DNA of 64,000 bases, from positions 1,094,470 to 1,158,469 of the forward strand of contig JAMPCA010000001.1 of the NCBI GenBank assembly GCA_023666425.1. Direction: 5' to 3'. Each line of letters starts with the position of its first letter. Position 1 is the stretch's first letter. Below the pieces are notes generated by a model that did not search any database, was not told the origin of the DNA, and was given only the letters and a program-made list of their open reading frames with translations. The DNA comes from Muribaculaceae bacterium. Its GTDB lineage: Bacteria > Bacillota > Clostridia > Lachnospirales > Lachnospiraceae. Below, in pieces: positions 27,875 through 38,495 of the stretch. A program made the position numbers and the translations under genes.

Positions 27875-29191
27875 TTAGTCGTTCAAAAATCCTTTATAAT
27901 AGCGAACTCTCATCTGCGATTCTATCTGCTTTAAAGTTTCAATAATAACGCCGACAATAATGATGATGGAAGTTCCGCCAAAGGACACATCCGCTTTGAA
28001 CACGCCGTTGAAGAAAATCGGAATAACAGCTACAATCGTCAGTCCGACCGCTCCAATAAAGACAATATAGTTAAGAATCTGGTTCAGGTAATCGCTGGTA
28101 GCCTTTCCCGGCCGGATACCCGGAATAAAGCCTCCCGCCTTCTTCATGTTATTTGCAATCTCCAGCGGATTAAAGGTAATCTGCGTGTAGAAGTAGGCAA
28201 ATGCGATGAGAAGCAGCACATAAACCAGAAGACCGATGGAATAGACCGGCTCCTCCGGGTTGCACCAGTTGGACTGGGACAGACCCCTTAAAATCTTACT
28301 TCCGATGCCGGTTCCGTTCCCTTTGCCGATAATACTTGCAATGATTACAGGCGTCTGCATCAGAGACTGGGCAAAAATGACCGGAATCACGCCGCCGGTG
28401 TTCACCTTAAGCGGAATGTGCGTAGACTGTCCGCCCACCTGCTTGCGTCCCTGAAGCTTCTTGGAATACTGTACCGGAATTCTCCGCTCGGCTCCCTGCA
28501 ACACCACTACAAACACAACCATCGCCGCGATGATCGCAAGAATGATGAGTCCCGCCACGATTCCCTTCGGAATTGATTTGTTCGCGATGAACTGATCCCA
28601 GAGTGTTCCAAGATCCTGCGGCATACGGGAGATAATGTTGATTACCAGCACGATAGAAATACCATTGCCGATTCCCTTTTCCGTGATGCGCTCGCCAATC
28701 CACATAAGCACCGCGGAACCAGCGGTGAGAGTTGTCACCACCATGATTACCGTAAGCGGACTGTCATCGGACAGATAGCCGCCGCGATAAAATCCGATCG
28801 TCATAGCAATTGCCTCGATCAGGCCAAGGCCAATCGTCACATAACGGGTAATGGAGGCAATCTTCTTTCTTCCCTCCTCGCCGTCACGCTGCATCTCCTC
28901 CAGCTTCGGAATTGCTATCGTGAGGAGCTGCATAATGATGGAAGCCGTAATATACGGTGTGATATTCAGCGCGAAAACAGACATATTCTCAAAGGAACCG
29001 CCGGTGATCGCCCCGAAAAATCCAAGGCCGTCCGCAGACTGGCTCTCCCACCACTCCCGAAAGACATCCCCCTCCACGCCCGGAATCGGCAGCTCGCTGC
29101 CAAGCCGGATCACGATCAGCATAAGGAGCGTGAAAAAAATTCTGTTTCGGATGTCCTTAACTTTAAATGCATTACGCAGTGTCTCAAGCAT
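27875..29191 (-). CDS. secY: Preprotein translocase subunit SecY
   Basis: A 438-residue channel protein with ten hydrophobic helices. It starts with an amphipathic DIRNRIFFTLLMLIVIRLGS, has the plug-region FENMSVFALNITPYITASI, the cytoplasmic loop QGAERRIPVQYSKK, and RGLSQSNW. It forms SecYEG for export and membrane insertion. It overlaps the rplO stop by 1 nt (TAATG). Length is typical. Confidence 0.97.
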   Translation of the reverse strand: MLETLRNAFKVKDIRNRIFFTLLMLIVIRLGSELPIPGVEGDVFREWWESQSADGLGFFGAITGGSFENMSVFALNITPYITASIIMQLLTIAIPKLEEMQRDGEEGRKKIASITRYVTIGLGLIEAIAMTIGFYRGGYLSDDSPLTVIMVVTTLTAGSAVLMWIGERITEKGIGNGISIVLVINIISRMPQDLGTLWDQFIANKSIPKGIVAGLIILAIIAAMVVFVVVLQGAERRIPVQYSKKLQGRKQVGGQSTHIPLKVNTGGVIPVIFAQSLMQTPVIIASIIGKGNGTGIGSKILRGLSQSNWCNPEEPVYSIGLLVYVLLLIAFAYFYTQITFNPLEIANNMKKAGGFIPGIRPGKATSDYLNQILNYIVFIGAVGLTIVAVIPIFFNGVFKADVSFGGTSIIIIVGVIIETLKQIESQMRVRYYKGFLND

Positions 29192-29631
29192 TAAACCACC
29201 TCTGCTTTTCCACCAAGAGCCTCGATCTTCTCCTTCGCGCTTGCGCTAAAAGCGTTCGCCTGAACGGTAAGTCTCTTGGTAAATTCTCCGTTTCCGAGAA
29301 TCTTTACGCCATCCCTCGGGTTCTTCACAATCCCGGTCTCAATCAGCGTCTCCACCGATACGACAGCGTCATTGTCGAAGCGCTCCAGGACGGAGAGGTT
29401 AATTCCAATGATTTCCTTGGAATTTCTGCACTTAAAACCTCTCTTGGGTATTCTTCTGTATAAAGGCATCTGACCGCCTTCAAAGCCCGGTCTCGGAGCT
29501 CCTGAACGGGCCTTCTGACCCTTGTGCCCCTTGCCTGCGGTCTTGCCGTTGCCGGAACCATGTCCACGGCCTCTACGGAAATTACCGCTATGCGCGGAGC
29601 CTTCCGCCGCTTTTAAACTAGATAAATCCAT
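29191..29631 (-). CDS. rplO: 50S ribosomal protein L15
   Basis: A 146-residue protein with the glycine/arginine-rich N-terminal extension ([20 protein letters not shown]) and [18 protein letters not shown], both diagnostic. It ends in the conserved [18 protein letters not shown] region. It is between rpmD and secY; the stop overlaps the secY start. Confidence 0.97.
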   Translation of the reverse strand: MDLSSLKAAEGSAHSGNFRRGRGHGSGNGKTAGKGHKGQKARSGAPRPGFEGGQMPLYRRIPKRGFKCRNSKEIIGINLSVLERFDNDAVVSVETLIETGIVKNPRDGVKILGNGEFTKRLTVQANAFSASAKEKIEALGGKAEVV

Positions 29632-29655
29632 TTTGGCACCTCCTTATCTCAATCT

Positions 29656-29841
29656 TTAAACTTCTTCTACTTTCAGATACGGTCTCACCTTGCGGATTGC
29701 ACCCTGCGTAGCTGCGTTGTCCGGCAGCTCAACCGTCTTGTTCAGCTTGGTCAGGCCAAGGGCCTCGATGGTTTTTTTGTTCTTCGGAACAGCACCGATC
29801 GTAGACCTAATAAGCGTAACCTTCACTTTCTTATCTGCCAT
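29656..29841 (-). CDS. rpmD: 50S ribosomal protein L30
   Basis: A 61-residue protein with KVTLIRSTIGAVPKNKKTIE and the ALGLTKLNKTVELPDN segment typical of the short bacterial L30. AGGAG precedes the ATG. It is between rpsE and rplO. Confidence 0.95.
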   Translation of the reverse strand: MADKKVKVTLIRSTIGAVPKNKKTIEALGLTKLNKTVELPDNAATQGAIRKVRPYLKVEEV

Positions 29842-29854
29842 GACTTGCTCCTCC

Positions 29855-30364
29855 TTAACCTAAGATTTCTTCTACAGACTTGCCGCGGAGTCTTGCAACC
29901 TCCTCCGGGCTTCTGAGCTGCTTTAATGCCTCGATGGTCGCAAGCACGACATTTTGCTTATTGTTAGAGCCCAGTGACTTGGTACGGATATTTTTGATTC
30001 CCGCAATCTCACATACGGAACGTGCGGGACCTCCGGCGATGATACCGGTACCTTCCGGGGACTTCTTCAAAAGAACCGAAGCACCGGTATATTTTCCTGT
30101 CACATCGTGCGTGATAGAGCTGTTCTCGTCTAATTTTACATTCACGAGACGCTTGATCGCGTCCTCCTTACCTTTGCGGATGGCTTCCGGAATCTCAGTA
30201 GCCTTGCCAAGTCCGGCGCCAACATGGCCGTTCTTGTCACCAACAACAACGAGAGCTGTGAAACGCATGTTACGTCCACCCTTAACAACCTTTGTTACAC
30301 GCTTGATGTCAACAACCTGATCAACTAATTCTAATTGACTCGCATCAATGATTTCACGTTTCAT
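29855..30364 (-). CDS. rpsE: 30S ribosomal protein S5
   Basis: A 169-residue protein with [20 protein letters not shown] and [20 protein letters not shown] in the double-stranded RNA-binding-like domain, and a C-terminal domain with [19 protein letters not shown]. It supports decoding accuracy. It is between rplR and rpmD. Confidence 0.98.
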   Translation of the reverse strand: MKREIIDASQLELVDQVVDIKRVTKVVKGGRNMRFTALVVVGDKNGHVGAGLGKATEIPEAIRKGKEDAIKRLVNVKLDENSSITHDVTGKYTGASVLLKKSPEGTGIIAGGPARSVCEIAGIKNIRTKSLGSNNKQNVVLATIEALKQLRSPEEVARLRGKSVEEILG

Positions 30365-30376
30365 GTTTGTTTCCTC

Positions 30377-30745
30377 CTAGAATTCTAAGCCAGCTTCTCT
30401 CGCCGCGTCCGCCAGTGCTTTTACCTTGCCTGCGTAAATATATCCGCCACGGTCAAAGACAACTGTGGTGATTCCCTTATCCAGAGCCTTCTTAGCGATT
30501 ACTGTGCCGAGCTTTGCAGCAGCGTCCATATCATTGGTCTTCCCGACCTCCGCCTTCACATCTTTCTCTAAGGTAGAAGCTGCCACGAGGGTATTTCCAA
30601 CTGTATCATCAATAACCTGAACATACATATGGTTATTGCTTCTGAATACAGACATGCGGGGACGCTCTGCTGTACCGGAAAGATGATTACGCATTCTTTT
30701 ATGTTTCTTCTCACGAACTACCGTTCTTGACTTTTTACTAACCAT
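30377..30745 (-). CDS. rplR: 50S ribosomal protein L18
   Basis: A 122-residue 5S rRNA-binding protein: a basic N-terminus ([20 protein letters not shown]), [12 protein letters not shown], and the terminal [24 protein letters not shown] precedes the ATG. It is between rplF and rpsE. Confidence 0.97.
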   Translation of the reverse strand: MVSKKSRTVVREKKHKRMRNHLSGTAERPRMSVFRSNNHMYVQVIDDTVGNTLVAASTLEKDVKAEVGKTNDMDAAAKLGTVIAKKALDKGITTVVFDRGGYIYAGKVKALADAAREAGLEF

Positions 30746-30763
30746 TTTTGTCCACTCCTTTAA

Positions 30764-31303
30764 TTATTTCTTTCCAGTCTTACCAACCTTGCGGCGGATC
30801 ACCTCATCGGCATACTTGATACCCTTGCCCTTATACGGTTCAGGTCTTCTCTTGTCTCTGATCTCTGCTGCGTACTGGCCAACCTTTTCCTTGTCGATTC
30901 CCTTTATGGTAATCTTGTTATCTTCCACAACTGATTCCAGTCCCTCCGGATCCTCCATCTCAACCGGATGTGAGTAACCAAGGTTCAGCGTAAGCTTCTT
31001 CCCGGACTTGGATGCTCTATAACCGACACCGTTTACCTCCAGAACCTTCGCATAACCATCGGTAACGCCAACAACCATGTTGTTGATCAGTGTCCTTGTC
31101 AATCCATGTAAGGATTTCATTCTCTTTAAGTCATTCGGTCTTGTTACAATGATTTCAGAGCCCTCTTCTTTGATTTCCATCTCAGACGGAAGTGTTCTCT
31201 CAAGAGTTCCCTTTGGACCTTTCACAGTCACATGATTATTTTCTGCGATCTCGACGGTCACACCTGCCGGGATGGCGATTGGCATTCTTCCTATTCGTGA
31301 CAT
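30764..31303 (-). CDS. rplF: 50S ribosomal protein L6
   Basis: A 179-residue protein with two related domains: [15 protein letters not shown] at the start and the signature [19 protein letters not shown] at the end. It helps form the GTPase-associated region. It is between rpsH and rplR. Confidence 0.98.
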   Translation of the reverse strand: MSRIGRMPIAIPAGVTVEIAENNHVTVKGPKGTLERTLPSEMEIKEEGSEIIVTRPNDLKRMKSLHGLTRTLINNMVVGVTDGYAKVLEVNGVGYRASKSGKKLTLNLGYSHPVEMEDPEGLESVVEDNKITIKGIDKEKVGQYAAEIRDKRRPEPYKGKGIKYADEVIRRKVGKTGKK

Positions 31304-31324
31304 GCCCGTACCTCCTTTTTATAT

Positions 31325-31726
31325 TTACCAAACAAACGCTAATACTTCTCCACCGACCTTGAGCTTTCTTGCTTCCTTGTCGGTTACAATTCCCTGATTT
31401 GTAGAAAGGATTGCAATTCCCAGTCCTCCAAGCACACTCGGGATCTCATCCTTGCCTGCATACACACGAAGACCCGGCTTGGAAATTCTCTTGATTCCGG
31501 TAATAACCTTCTCATTCTTGTCTACGCCATACTTTAATGTTACACGAATAGTCTTAAAGCTGCCATCCTCTATGATCTCATACTTCTCAATATATCCCTC
31601 ATCGACCAGAATGCCGGCAATGGCAACCTTGATCTTAGAAGATGGAATATCTACTGTATCATGCTTTGCAGTATTCGCATTACGAATTCTTGTAAGCATA
31701 TCTGCGATTGGATCACTTGTCATCAT
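31325..31726 (-). CDS. rpsH: 30S ribosomal protein S8
   Basis: A 133-residue 16S rRNA-binding protein: [20 protein letters not shown] at the N-terminus and [20 protein letters not shown] near the end. Of two adjacent ATGs the first (31726) has the better spacing (11 nt) to AGGAGG. In E. coli S8 represses the spc operon at rplE; whether that holds here is unknown. Confidence 0.97.
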   Translation of the reverse strand: MMTSDPIADMLTRIRNANTAKHDTVDIPSSKIKVAIAGILVDEGYIEKYEIIEDGSFKTIRVTLKYGVDKNEKVITGIKRISKPGLRVYAGKDEIPSVLGGLGIAILSTNQGIVTDKEARKLKVGGEVLAFVW

Positions 31727-31750
31727 GCTGTATATTTCCTCCTTTTCATT

Positions 31751-31936
31751 TTACCAGGATGCCTTCTTAACCCCCGGAATCTGACCTTTATAAGCTAACT
31801 CACGGAAACATACTCTACAGATTCCGTACTTTCTTAAAACTGAATGTGGACGTCCACAAATCCTGCAGCGGGTGTACTCTCTGGTAGAGAATTTCGGTTT
31901 GCGCTGCTGCTTGATCTTCATACTTTTCTTAGCCAT
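31751..31936 (-). CDS. rpsN: 30S ribosomal protein S14, zinc (type Z) form
   Basis: A 61-residue short S14 with two CxxC pairs (CRICGRPH and CRVCF) and the [14 protein letters not shown] end. This is the zinc-dependent form usual in Firmicutes. It is between rplE and rpsH. Confidence 0.97.
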   Translation of the reverse strand: MAKKSMKIKQQRKPKFSTREYTRCRICGRPHSVLRKYGICRVCFRELAYKGQIPGVKKASW

Positions 31937-31951
31937 TAAAATTCCCTCCTA

Positions 31952-32491
31952 TTATTTTGCAAATGGCATGTTGAACAAAGTCAATAGCTCACGGGCTTCC
32001 TCGTCCGTCTTTGCGGTGGTAACGAAAATAACGTCCATGCCGCGAACCTTGTCTACCTTATCGTACTCAATCTCCGGAAAAATGATCTGCTCTTTGATAC
32101 CGAGCGCATAATTTCCGCGTCCGTCAAAGGCGTTCGGATTCACTCCACGGAAGTCGCGCACACGCGGCAGAGCCAGATTGATCAGACGGTCTGCAAACTC
32201 GTACATCTTCTCGCCGCGCAGGGTTACCTTGCAGCCAATCGGCATATTCTCACGAATCTTAAAGTTCGCAATTGCGTTCTTCGCCTTCGTCATAATCGGC
32301 TTCTGTCCGGTGATGATCTCCATATCCTTCATCGCCGCCTCGAGAATCTTCGCATTCTCCTTCGCCTCACCGACACCCATATTCACTACGATCTTGTCGA
32401 GCTTAGGAATCTCCATTGTGTTCTTGTATCCGAACTTCTTGGTCATCGCGTCCTTGATCTCGTTCTCATACTGTTCTCTCAGTCTACTCAA
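31952..32491 (-). CDS. rplE: 50S ribosomal protein L5
   Basis: A 179-residue 5S rRNA-binding protein: [20 protein letters not shown], the [20 protein letters not shown] segment, and [20 protein letters not shown] at the end. It bridges to S13 in the head. It is between rplX and rpsN. Confidence 0.98.
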   Translation of the reverse strand: MSRLREQYENEIKDAMTKKFGYKNTMEIPKLDKIVVNMGVGEAKENAKILEAAMKDMEIITGQKPIMTKAKNAIANFKIRENMPIGCKVTLRGEKMYEFADRLINLALPRVRDFRGVNPNAFDGRGNYALGIKEQIIFPEIEYDKVDKVRGMDVIFVTTAKTDEEARELLTLFNMPFAK

Positions 32492-32514
32492 TGTTCTTCT
32501 CCTCCTCTCTCCAA

Positions 32515-32826
32515 CTAATCGATGATGTCGCCGGTGGATTTCGCAAAACGTACTTTTCTGTCTCCATCCATCTTGAAGCCTACACGGGTAGCCTTACCCT
32601 TGTGAAGATACATTACGTTCGAGATCTGAATCGGCGCTTCCTGATGAAGAATGCCGCCCTGCTGGTTGGTCATGCTCGGCTTCGCATGTTTTGTCACCAT
32701 GTTGACGCCCTCGACCAGCACCGTATTTTTCTTCCTGTTTACGGCAATTACCTTGCCCTCTTTGTCTTTATCCTTGCCGGCGATCACTTTGACCATATCG
32801 CCTTTTTTAATCTTCATACTTGCCAT
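32515..32826 (-). CDS. rplX: 50S ribosomal protein L24
   Basis: A 103-residue assembly-initiator protein with the KOW motif [19 protein letters not shown] and [20 protein letters not shown]. The ATG at 32826 follows GGAGG by 6 nt; the longer frame from 32865 lies in the rplN-rplX spacer. It is between rplN and rplE. Confidence 0.96.
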   Translation of the reverse strand: MASMKIKKGDMVKVIAGKDKDKEGKVIAVNRKKNTVLVEGVNMVTKHAKPSMTNQQGGILHQEAPIQISNVMYLHKGKATRVGFKMDGDRKVRFAKSTGDIID

Positions 32827-32836
32827 CTTCGTCCTC

Positions 32837-33205
32837 CTATAATACTTCCGGAGCCAGAGAAACAATCTTCATAAACTGCTTCTCGCGAAGCTCGCGGGCT
32901 ACCGGCCCAAAGATACGGGTTCCTCTCGGAGTCTTGTCTTCCTTAATGATCACGGCTGCGTTCTCATCAAACCTGATATATGAGCCATCCTTGCGGCGGG
33001 CGCCCTTCACTGAGCGAACAACTACGGCCTTTACAACATCACCCTTCTTAACAACGCCGCCCGGTGTTGCATCTTTAACGGTGGCAACGATTATATCACC
33101 GATATTCGCATACCTTCTGGTAGATCCGCCCATAACGCGGATAACAAGTAACTCTTTGGCGCCGGTATTGTCTGCAACCCTGAGTCTGCTTTCCTGCTGT
33201 ACCAT
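32837..33205 (-). CDS. rplN: 50S ribosomal protein L14
   Basis: A 122-residue protein: [20 protein letters not shown] and [20 protein letters not shown], the L14 signature, then the end [16 protein letters not shown]. It forms an intersubunit bridge and binds the silencing factor RsfS. It is between rpsQ and rplX. Confidence 0.98.
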   Translation of the reverse strand: MVQQESRLRVADNTGAKELLVIRVMGGSTRRYANIGDIIVATVKDATPGGVVKKGDVVKAVVVRSVKGARRKDGSYIRFDENAAVIIKEDKTPRGTRIFGPVARELREKQFMKIVSLAPEVL

Positions 33206-33224
33206 GCTTTTTGCCCTCCCTTAA

Positions 33225-33482
33225 TTATTTTGCTCTCTCCATGATTTCTACAAGTCTCCATCTCTTTTCCTTGGATAATGGTCTTGTCTCCATCACTCTG
33301 ACTGTATCGCCGATCTTTGCATCGTTCTTCTCATCATGGGCCTTCAGCTTATATGTCCTCTTCACGATCTTGTTGTACAGCGGATGTCTCTCGTTATTCT
33401 TCACTGCCACAACGATTGTCTTATCCATCTTATCGCTCACAACCGTACCCACACGTGTTTTTCTAAGATTTCTTTCTTCCAC
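33225..33482 (-). CDS. rpsQ: 30S ribosomal protein S17
   Basis: An 85-residue OB-fold protein: [20 protein letters not shown] and [20 protein letters not shown] with [16 protein letters not shown]. It is an early 16S binder. It is between rpmC and rplN. Confidence 0.97.
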   Translation of the reverse strand: MEERNLRKTRVGTVVSDKMDKTIVVAVKNNERHPLYNKIVKRTYKLKAHDEKNDAKIGDTVRVMETRPLSKEKRWRLVEIMERAK

Positions 33483-33501
33483 GATTAGACTCTCCTCTCT
33501 A

Positions 33502-33711
33502 TTATTCTGCAGCTCTTGCCTTCTCGGTGATCACAGTCTGGATTCTTGCGATATTCCGGCGAACCTCTTTGATTCTTGCTGTGTTATCCAGCTGATTGGT
33601 TGCGTTCTGGAATCTCAGATTAAAGAGCTCCTTCTTTGCATCCACCAGCTTTGACTGCAGATCCGTGACATTCTGGGATTTTAATTCTTCTAAATATGCA
33701 CTAGTTTTCAT
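33502..33711 (-). CDS. rpmC: 50S ribosomal protein L29
   Basis: A 69-residue helical-hairpin protein near the exit tunnel: [20 protein letters not shown] and [20 protein letters not shown]. The ATG at 33711 is inside the last codons of rplP (11-nt overlap), preceded by AGGCGG; the longer frame to 33738 is only rplP coding. This indicates translational coupling to L16. Confidence 0.95.
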   Translation of the reverse strand: MKTSAYLEELKSQNVTDLQSKLVDAKKELFNLRFQNATNQLDNTARIKEVRRNIARIQTVITEKARAAE

Positions 33712-34138
33712 TTGCTGCACCGCCTTCCAACTCTGCACGAGAAACTATTTTACATTTGCAGGGTAACTTGTGCGTGGCAAGACGCAGCGCCTCGCGGGCT
33801 ACCTCCTCCGACACGCCGGCAATCTCAAACATAACTCTGCCCGGCTTTACTACGGCTACCCAGTACTCAAGGTTACCTTTTCCTTTACCCATACGAACAC
33901 CCATAGGCTTCTGTGTCACGGGCTTCTCCGGGAAAATCTTGATCCAGACCTTACCGCCACGCTTGATATATCTCGTCATAGCGACACGGGCTGCCTCGAT
34001 CTGGTTTGCTTTGATCCAGCAGGGCTCTAAAGCGACAATACCGTACTCTCCATAGGTGATGGTATTGCCCCTGGTGGCCTTTCCAGCCATAGAACCACGG
34101 AACTGCTTACGATGTTTTACTCTCTTCGGCATTAACAT
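33701..34138 (-). CDS. rplP: 50S ribosomal protein L16
   Basis: A 145-residue protein organising the A-site region: [40 protein letters not shown] and [20 protein letters not shown]. It follows rpsC by 2 nt and overlaps rpmC. The first Met (MLMPKR) is used, with GGAGGGG about 12 nt upstream. Confidence 0.97.
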   Translation of the reverse strand: MLMPKRVKHRKQFRGSMAGKATRGNTITYGEYGIVALEPCWIKANQIEAARVAMTRYIKRGGKVWIKIFPEKPVTQKPMGVRMGKGKGNLEYWVAVVKPGRVMFEIAGVSEEVAREALRLATHKLPCKCKIVSRAELEGGAANEN

Positions 34139-34140
34139 AA

Positions 34141-34797
34141 TTACTGAGCCCCTCCTTCCTTGTTACCCTTCGCAGGAAGCACCTCGCCCTTGTAGATCCA
34201 CACTTTTACGCCAACCTTGCCGTAAGTGGTATCTGCCTCAGCGAAGCCATAATCAATATCTGCGCGAAGTGTCTGAAGCGGAATCGTACCCTCCGAATAA
34301 AACTCTGTGCGGGCCATATCCGCGCCACCCAGACGGCCGGAGCAGGAAGTCTTGATTCCCTTGGCGCCGGACTTCATTGCACGACCCATGCAGGACTTCA
34401 TCGCACGGCGGAAGGAAACACGGTTCTCAAGCTGCAGCGCGATATTCTCCGCTACAAGCTGTGCATCCCGGTCCGGTCTCTTGACCTCCTTGATATCCAC
34501 CACCAGCTTCTTGTCTGTGAGCTTCTGTACCTCGCCCTTGATCTTCTCGATCTCTGCGCCGCCCTTGCCGATCACAACGCCCGGCTTTGCGGTGTAAATG
34601 ATCACCTTCACACGGTCGGAAGCGCGCTCGATCTCAATCTTTGACACGCCTGCCGCGTACAGCTTCTTTTTCAAAAATGTTCTGATATTGTAATCTTCTA
34701 CCAGATAATCAGCGAAATCACCCTCTGCATACCACTTAGAGTCCCAATCCTTGATTACGCCGACTCTCAATCCATGCGGATTTACTTTCTGTCCCAT
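34141..34797 (-). CDS. rpsC: 30S ribosomal protein S3
   Basis: A 218-residue protein lining the mRNA entry channel. It starts [20 protein letters not shown]; the KH domain has [20 protein letters not shown]; the C-terminal domain has [29 protein letters not shown] precedes the ATG. It is between rplV and rplP. Confidence 0.98.
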   Translation of the reverse strand: MGQKVNPHGLRVGVIKDWDSKWYAEGDFADYLVEDYNIRTFLKKKLYAAGVSKIEIERASDRVKVIIYTAKPGVVIGKGGAEIEKIKGEVQKLTDKKLVVDIKEVKRPDRDAQLVAENIALQLENRVSFRRAMKSCMGRAMKSGAKGIKTSCSGRLGGADMARTEFYSEGTIPLQTLRADIDYGFAEADTTYGKVGVKVWIYKGEVLPAKGNKEGGAQ

Positions 34798-34806
34798 GAC
34801 TGCCTC

Positions 34807-35193
34807 CTATCTCTCATCAAGCACAATTGTAATATGGCTCATTCTCTTCTCGATTCTGTAAGCCCTGCCCTGTGCCCTCGGTTGAATTCTCTTCATTGTC
34901 GGCCCCTTATTGGCATAGCACTCTGCCACATAAAGGTTCTCCGCCTTCAAACCATTATTGTTCTCTGCATTTGCAATCGCTGACTTGAGCAGCTTCTCAA
35001 TCACGCTTGAAGCGTATCTCGGATTGTAGGATACGATCGCGAGCGCGGTCGTAACGTCCTTCCCACGGATTGCATCTAACACGAAGCATGCCTTTGTCAC
35101 GGACATTCTAGCATAGGATAACTTTGCTGAAGGTCTGGTGTCTTTTACTTCGTTTCTCTCTCTCTTGATCTGGGATCTGTGTCCTCTTGCCAT
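34807..35193 (-). CDS. rplV: 50S ribosomal protein L22
   Basis: A 128-residue tunnel-lining protein: SAKLSYARMSVTKACFVLDA near the start and the signature GPTMKRIQPRAQGRAYRIEK before the tail. GGAGG precedes the ATG. Mutations in the beta-hairpin of this protein give macrolide resistance in other species. It is between rpsS and rpsC. Confidence 0.97.
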   Translation of the reverse strand: MARGHRSQIKRERNEVKDTRPSAKLSYARMSVTKACFVLDAIRGKDVTTALAIVSYNPRYASSVIEKLLKSAIANAENNNGLKAENLYVAECYANKGPTMKRIQPRAQGRAYRIEKRMSHITIVLDER

Positions 35194-35215
35194 GACGAAA
35201 ACCTCCTTTCAAAAA

Positions 35216-35497
35216 TTATCTTACGCCTGACTTCTTCTCGTCCTTGCCGTGGCCTCTGTAGGTTCTGGTCGCGACAAACTCGCCGAGCTTGTGGCCAACC
35301 ATATCCTCTGTCACATATACCGGAACATGCTTTCTTCCGTCATGCACCGCAAAGGTGTGGCCGACAAATGACGGGAAGATGGTAGAACGGCGGGACCAGG
35401 TCTTGATAACCTGCTTGTCACCGGAAGCGTTCATAGCATCCACTTTTTTCAGTAAGCTTGCGTCTGCAAACGGTCCTTTTTTCAATGAACGTGCCAT
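35216..35497 (-). CDS. rpsS: 30S ribosomal protein S19
   Basis: A 93-residue head protein: [40 protein letters not shown] and [20 protein letters not shown], the complete signature. AGGAGG precedes the ATG. It is between rplB and rplV. Confidence 0.98.
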   Translation of the reverse strand: MARSLKKGPFADASLLKKVDAMNASGDKQVIKTWSRRSTIFPSFVGHTFAVHDGRKHVPVYVTEDMVGHKLGEFVATRTYRGHGKDEKKSGVR

Positions 35498-35512
35498 TTT
35501 CTAACCTCCTAA

Positions 35513-36355
35513 TTATTTGATCGCTCTACCGTCTCTTCTTCTTACGATGAGCTTGTTCGACTGCTTGTTCTTCTTTCTGGTCTTAAGGCCAAGCGCAGGC
35601 TTGCCCCACGGTGTACACGGACCCGGACGTCCAATCGGAGCCCTTCCCTCTCCACCACCGTGCGGATGGTCGTTCGGATTCATAACGGAACCGCGGACAG
35701 TCGGGCGAATGCCCATATGGCGCTTACGTCCAGCCTTGCCGATATTGATGAGGTTGTGGTCGCCGTTGCCGACAACGCCGACCGTTGCGCGGCACTGAAT
35801 CGGAACCATGCGCATCTCGCCGGAGGGAAGACGCAGCGTCGCATACTTTCCTTCCTTTGCCATGAGCTGTGCACTGTTTCCCGCGGAGCGAACCATCTGC
35901 CCGCCCTTGCCCGGCATCAGCTCGATATTGTGAATCTGTGTACCAACCGGAATATTCTCCAGCGGCAGACAGTTGCCGACCCTCACCTCTGCATCCGGGC
36001 CGTTCATAACCTTCATGCCGTCCGTGAGTCCTGCCGGCGCCAGGATATATGCCTTCTGGCCGTCTGCATAGCAGATCAGCGCAATGTTTGCCGTGCGGTT
36101 CGGATCGTACTCGATACCGATCACCGTTGCCGGAACGCCGTCTTTTCTTCTCTTAAAATCAATGATTCTGTACTTTCTTCTATTCCCACCGCCATGGTGA
36201 CGAACTGTAATCTTACCCTGATTATTACGGCCTGCGTGCTTTTTCAGGGAAGTGGTCAGGGACTTCTCCGGAGTCTTCTTGGTGATCTCGGAGAAATCAG
36301 AACCGGTCATATTCCTTCTGGAAGGTGTATATGGGTTATATTTCTTGATTCCCAT
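35513..36355 (-). CDS. rplB: 50S ribosomal protein L2
   Basis: A 280-residue protein essential for subunit joining and the peptidyl transferase region. Visible: [40 protein letters not shown] and the signature [20 protein letters not shown] with the conserved His. Length is normal. It is between rplW and rpsS. Confidence 0.98.
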   Translation of the reverse strand: MGIKKYNPYTPSRRNMTGSDFSEITKKTPEKSLTTSLKKHAGRNNQGKITVRHHGGGNRRKYRIIDFKRRKDGVPATVIGIEYDPNRTANIALICYADGQKAYILAPAGLTDGMKVMNGPDAEVRVGNCLPLENIPVGTQIHNIELMPGKGGQMVRSAGNSAQLMAKEGKYATLRLPSGEMRMVPIQCRATVGVVGNGDHNLINIGKAGRKRHMGIRPTVRGSVMNPNDHPHGGGEGRAPIGRPGPCTPWGKPALGLKTRKKNKQSNKLIVRRRDGRAIK

Positions 36356-36405
36356 TGTTGTTCTCCTTTCAAACTATTCTTGCCAGTAAAGCGCCTGTGG
36401 GCGAA

Positions 36406-36705
36406 TTACAGACCCGAGAAAATTTCAATATCCTTGCTGTCCTCGGTAAGCTGGACGATCGCCTTCTTTGTTTTGGCGGTCTTGCCAACCACCATACCGC
36501 GTCTCTTCTTCTTGCCCTTGTAATTCATGGTGTTGACCTTCGCCACCCTGGTTCCCTCGAACATTTTCTCGACCGCGTCCTTGATCATGGTCCTGTTTGC
36601 CTCCGGGTGAACCAGAAACGTATACTTCTTCTCCGCCATTGCAGCCATGCTCTTCTCGGTCACAAGCGGCTTGAGGATTACATCATAATACTGTATGTTT
36701 GCCAT
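36406..36705 (-). CDS. rplW: 50S ribosomal protein L23
   Basis: A 99-residue protein at the tunnel exit that docks SRP and trigger factor: [40 protein letters not shown] and [14 protein letters not shown]. Its ATG overlaps the rplD stop by 1 nt (TAATG). Confidence 0.97.
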   Translation of the reverse strand: MANIQYYDVILKPLVTEKSMAAMAEKKYTFLVHPEANRTMIKDAVEKMFEGTRVAKVNTMNYKGKKKRRGMVVGKTAKTKKAIVQLTEDSKDIEIFSGL

Positions 36706-37325
36706 TATGCATACACCTCCTCGATTGTTGCGACAGCGTCCTTTGTGAGAACCACTGTATCATATTTCAGTGCGTCAAATACATTCAGCTCGTTCGTCTG
36801 CGCGGTCTTTACGGTCGGAATGTTCGCAGCGGAAGCGATCACGTTCGTATCCATATCGTTCAAAACCACCAGCGCCTTCTTAATCTTTAAATTGCTCATC
36901 ACCTGCACAAACTTCCTGGTCTTAATCTCGTCAAGCTTAAGATCATCCAGTACCACAAGCTTGCCGTCAGATACCTTGGAGGTGAGCACAGACTTTAATG
37001 CCGCGCGCTTCTCCTTCTTGTTCAGCTTAAAGGAATAATCCCTCGGTGTCGGCGCAAATACTACGCCGCCGCCCTTCCACTGGGGCGCTCTTATGGAGCC
37101 CTGTCTCGCGTGACCGGTTCCCTTCTGTCTCCACGGTTTTCTTCCGCCGCCGCGAACCTCAGAACGGGTCTTGGCCTTCTGCGTTCCCTGACGGTTATTT
37201 GCAAGCTGCTGAAGAACAGCCATATGAACTAAATGCTCATTGATTTCTACGCCGAAAATGGAATCGCTCAGCTCAATGGAGCCGACTTCGTTGCCTTCCA
37301 TATTGTAAACAGCTACTGTAGCCAT
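36705..37325 (-). CDS. rplD: 50S ribosomal protein L4
   Basis: A 206-residue protein. The extended loop reads [20 protein letters not shown] and [21 protein letters not shown]4 is the autoregulator of the S10 operon in E. coli and in Bacillus-type leaders, so it is the first candidate ligand for the structured leader upstream of rpsJ here. It is between rplC and rplW. Confidence 0.97.
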   Translation of the reverse strand: MATVAVYNMEGNEVGSIELSDSIFGVEINEHLVHMAVLQQLANNRQGTQKAKTRSEVRGGGRKPWRQKGTGHARQGSIRAPQWKGGGVVFAPTPRDYSFKLNKKEKRAALKSVLTSKVSDGKLVVLDDLKLDEIKTRKFVQVMSNLKIKKALVVLNDMDTNVIASAANIPTVKTAQTNELNVFDALKYDTVVLTKDAVATIEEVYA

Positions 37326-37354
37326 CGTAAAGTTCCTCCTTTCTCAACTTCCCT

Positions 37355-38038
37355 CTATTTTGCGGACTTTACAGTCTCTTTAACAGTAATCAGAGCCTTC
37401 TTTGCTCCCGGAACCGAGCCCTTAACGAGCAGCAGATTGTTCTCTGCGTCAACTCTTATGACCTCTAAATTCTGGGTCGTGACCTTGACGCTTCCCATGT
37501 GACCCGGCATACCCTTGCCCTTGAATACACGGCTCGGGGAAGAGCAGGCGCCGTTAGAACCCTGATGACGGTGGAACTTGGAACCGTGAGCCATCGGTCC
37601 TCTGTGCTGACCCAGTCTCTTAATCGCACCCTGGAAGCCTTTACCTTTGGAAATAGCGGATACATCCACCTTGTCACCCTCTGCGAAGATGTCTGCCTTA
37701 ATCTCGTCTGCCAGTTTATACTCCTCTGCATTCTCAAAACGGAACTCCCGGACAAAACGCTTGCCGGACACGCCAGCCTTTGCAAAATGTCCCATCTCAG
37801 CCTTGTTCACGCCATGACGGTTGCGAATCTCTTTCCTGCCGTTCGCATCCTTGTTGACCACCTTTTCCTTCTTGTCAACAAAACCGACCTGCACGGCGCT
37901 GTAACCGTCGTTCTCAACGGTCTTGACCTGCGTAACCACGCAGGGGCCGGCCTGCAATACCGTTACCGGAACCAGCACGCCGTCCGCATTGAAGATTTGA
38001 GTCATTCCGACTTTGGTTGCTAAAATTGCTTTCTTCAT
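37355..38038 (-). CDS. rplC: 50S ribosomal protein L3
   Basis: A 227-residue early 23S-binding protein: [20 protein letters not shown] at the start, and the signature [20 protein letters not shown] with [20 protein letters not shown]. It is slightly longer than the usual 205-215, with extra charged residues near 63-80. AGGAGG precedes the ATG. The 139-nt spacer from rpsJ is unusually long and structured. Confidence 0.97.
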   Translation of the reverse strand: MKKAILATKVGMTQIFNADGVLVPVTVLQAGPCVVTQVKTVENDGYSAVQVGFVDKKEKVVNKDANGRKEIRNRHGVNKAEMGHFAKAGVSGKRFVREFRFENAEEYKLADEIKADIFAEGDKVDVSAISKGKGFQGAIKRLGQHRGPMAHGSKFHRHQGSNGACSSPSRVFKGKGMPGHMGSVKVTTQNLEVIRVDAENNLLLVKGSVPGAKKALITVKETVKSAK

Positions 38039-38177
38039 TTCTACCTCCTATTTTTTCTGAACACCGGCCATGCACAATCTGCTTTCAGCAAATGACCCGG
38101 CGCTACATGCCGAATTCTGCGAACCCGGCACATACTACAGCGGAGCGCAATGCGCTCATCCTAGTCTCTAGGATATG
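38039..38177 (-). promoter_or_regulatory. Structured rpsJ-rplC spacer
   Basis: On the minus strand this spacer can form ATCCTA-GAGAC-TAGGAT right after the rpsJ stop, then GAGCGC-ATT-GCGCTC, and GC-rich repeats around GCCGGGT. rplC normally follows rpsJ closely, so a 139-nt folded spacer suggests RNA-level control or processing. Confidence 0.55.
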
Positions 38178-38495
38178 TTACTTGTTCTTCATTTTGATAT
38201 CAATGTACACGCCAGCCGGCATCTCCAGACGGGACAGTGCATCCACCGTCTTCTGGGTCGGCGTCACGATATCAATCAGTCTCTTATGAGTCCTCTGCTC
38301 AAACTGCTCACGGGAATCCTTGTACTTGTGAGTCGCACGAAGAATCGTGATAACCTCCTTCTTGGTAGGAAGAGGTACCGGGCCGCTCACCTGCGATCCG
38401 TTCTTCTTAACAGTTTCGATGATCTTCTTTGCCGATGAATCCACCAGCTCGTGATCATAGGCCTTGAGAGTGATTCTCATTACTTGACTTGCCAT
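38178..38495 (-). CDS. rpsJ: 30S ribosomal protein S10
   Basis: A 105-residue protein that also serves transcription antitermination as NusE. It has [40 protein letters not shown] and [20 protein letters not shown]. The start MASQVMRI at 38495 follows AAGGAGGCGAC. It is the first gene of the superoperon, behind a leader of about 340 nt. Confidence 0.97.
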   Translation of the reverse strand: MASQVMRITLKAYDHELVDSSAKKIIETVKKNGSQVSGPVPLPTKKEVITILRATHKYKDSREQFEQRTHKRLIDIVTPTQKTVDALSRLEMPAGVYIDIKMKNK

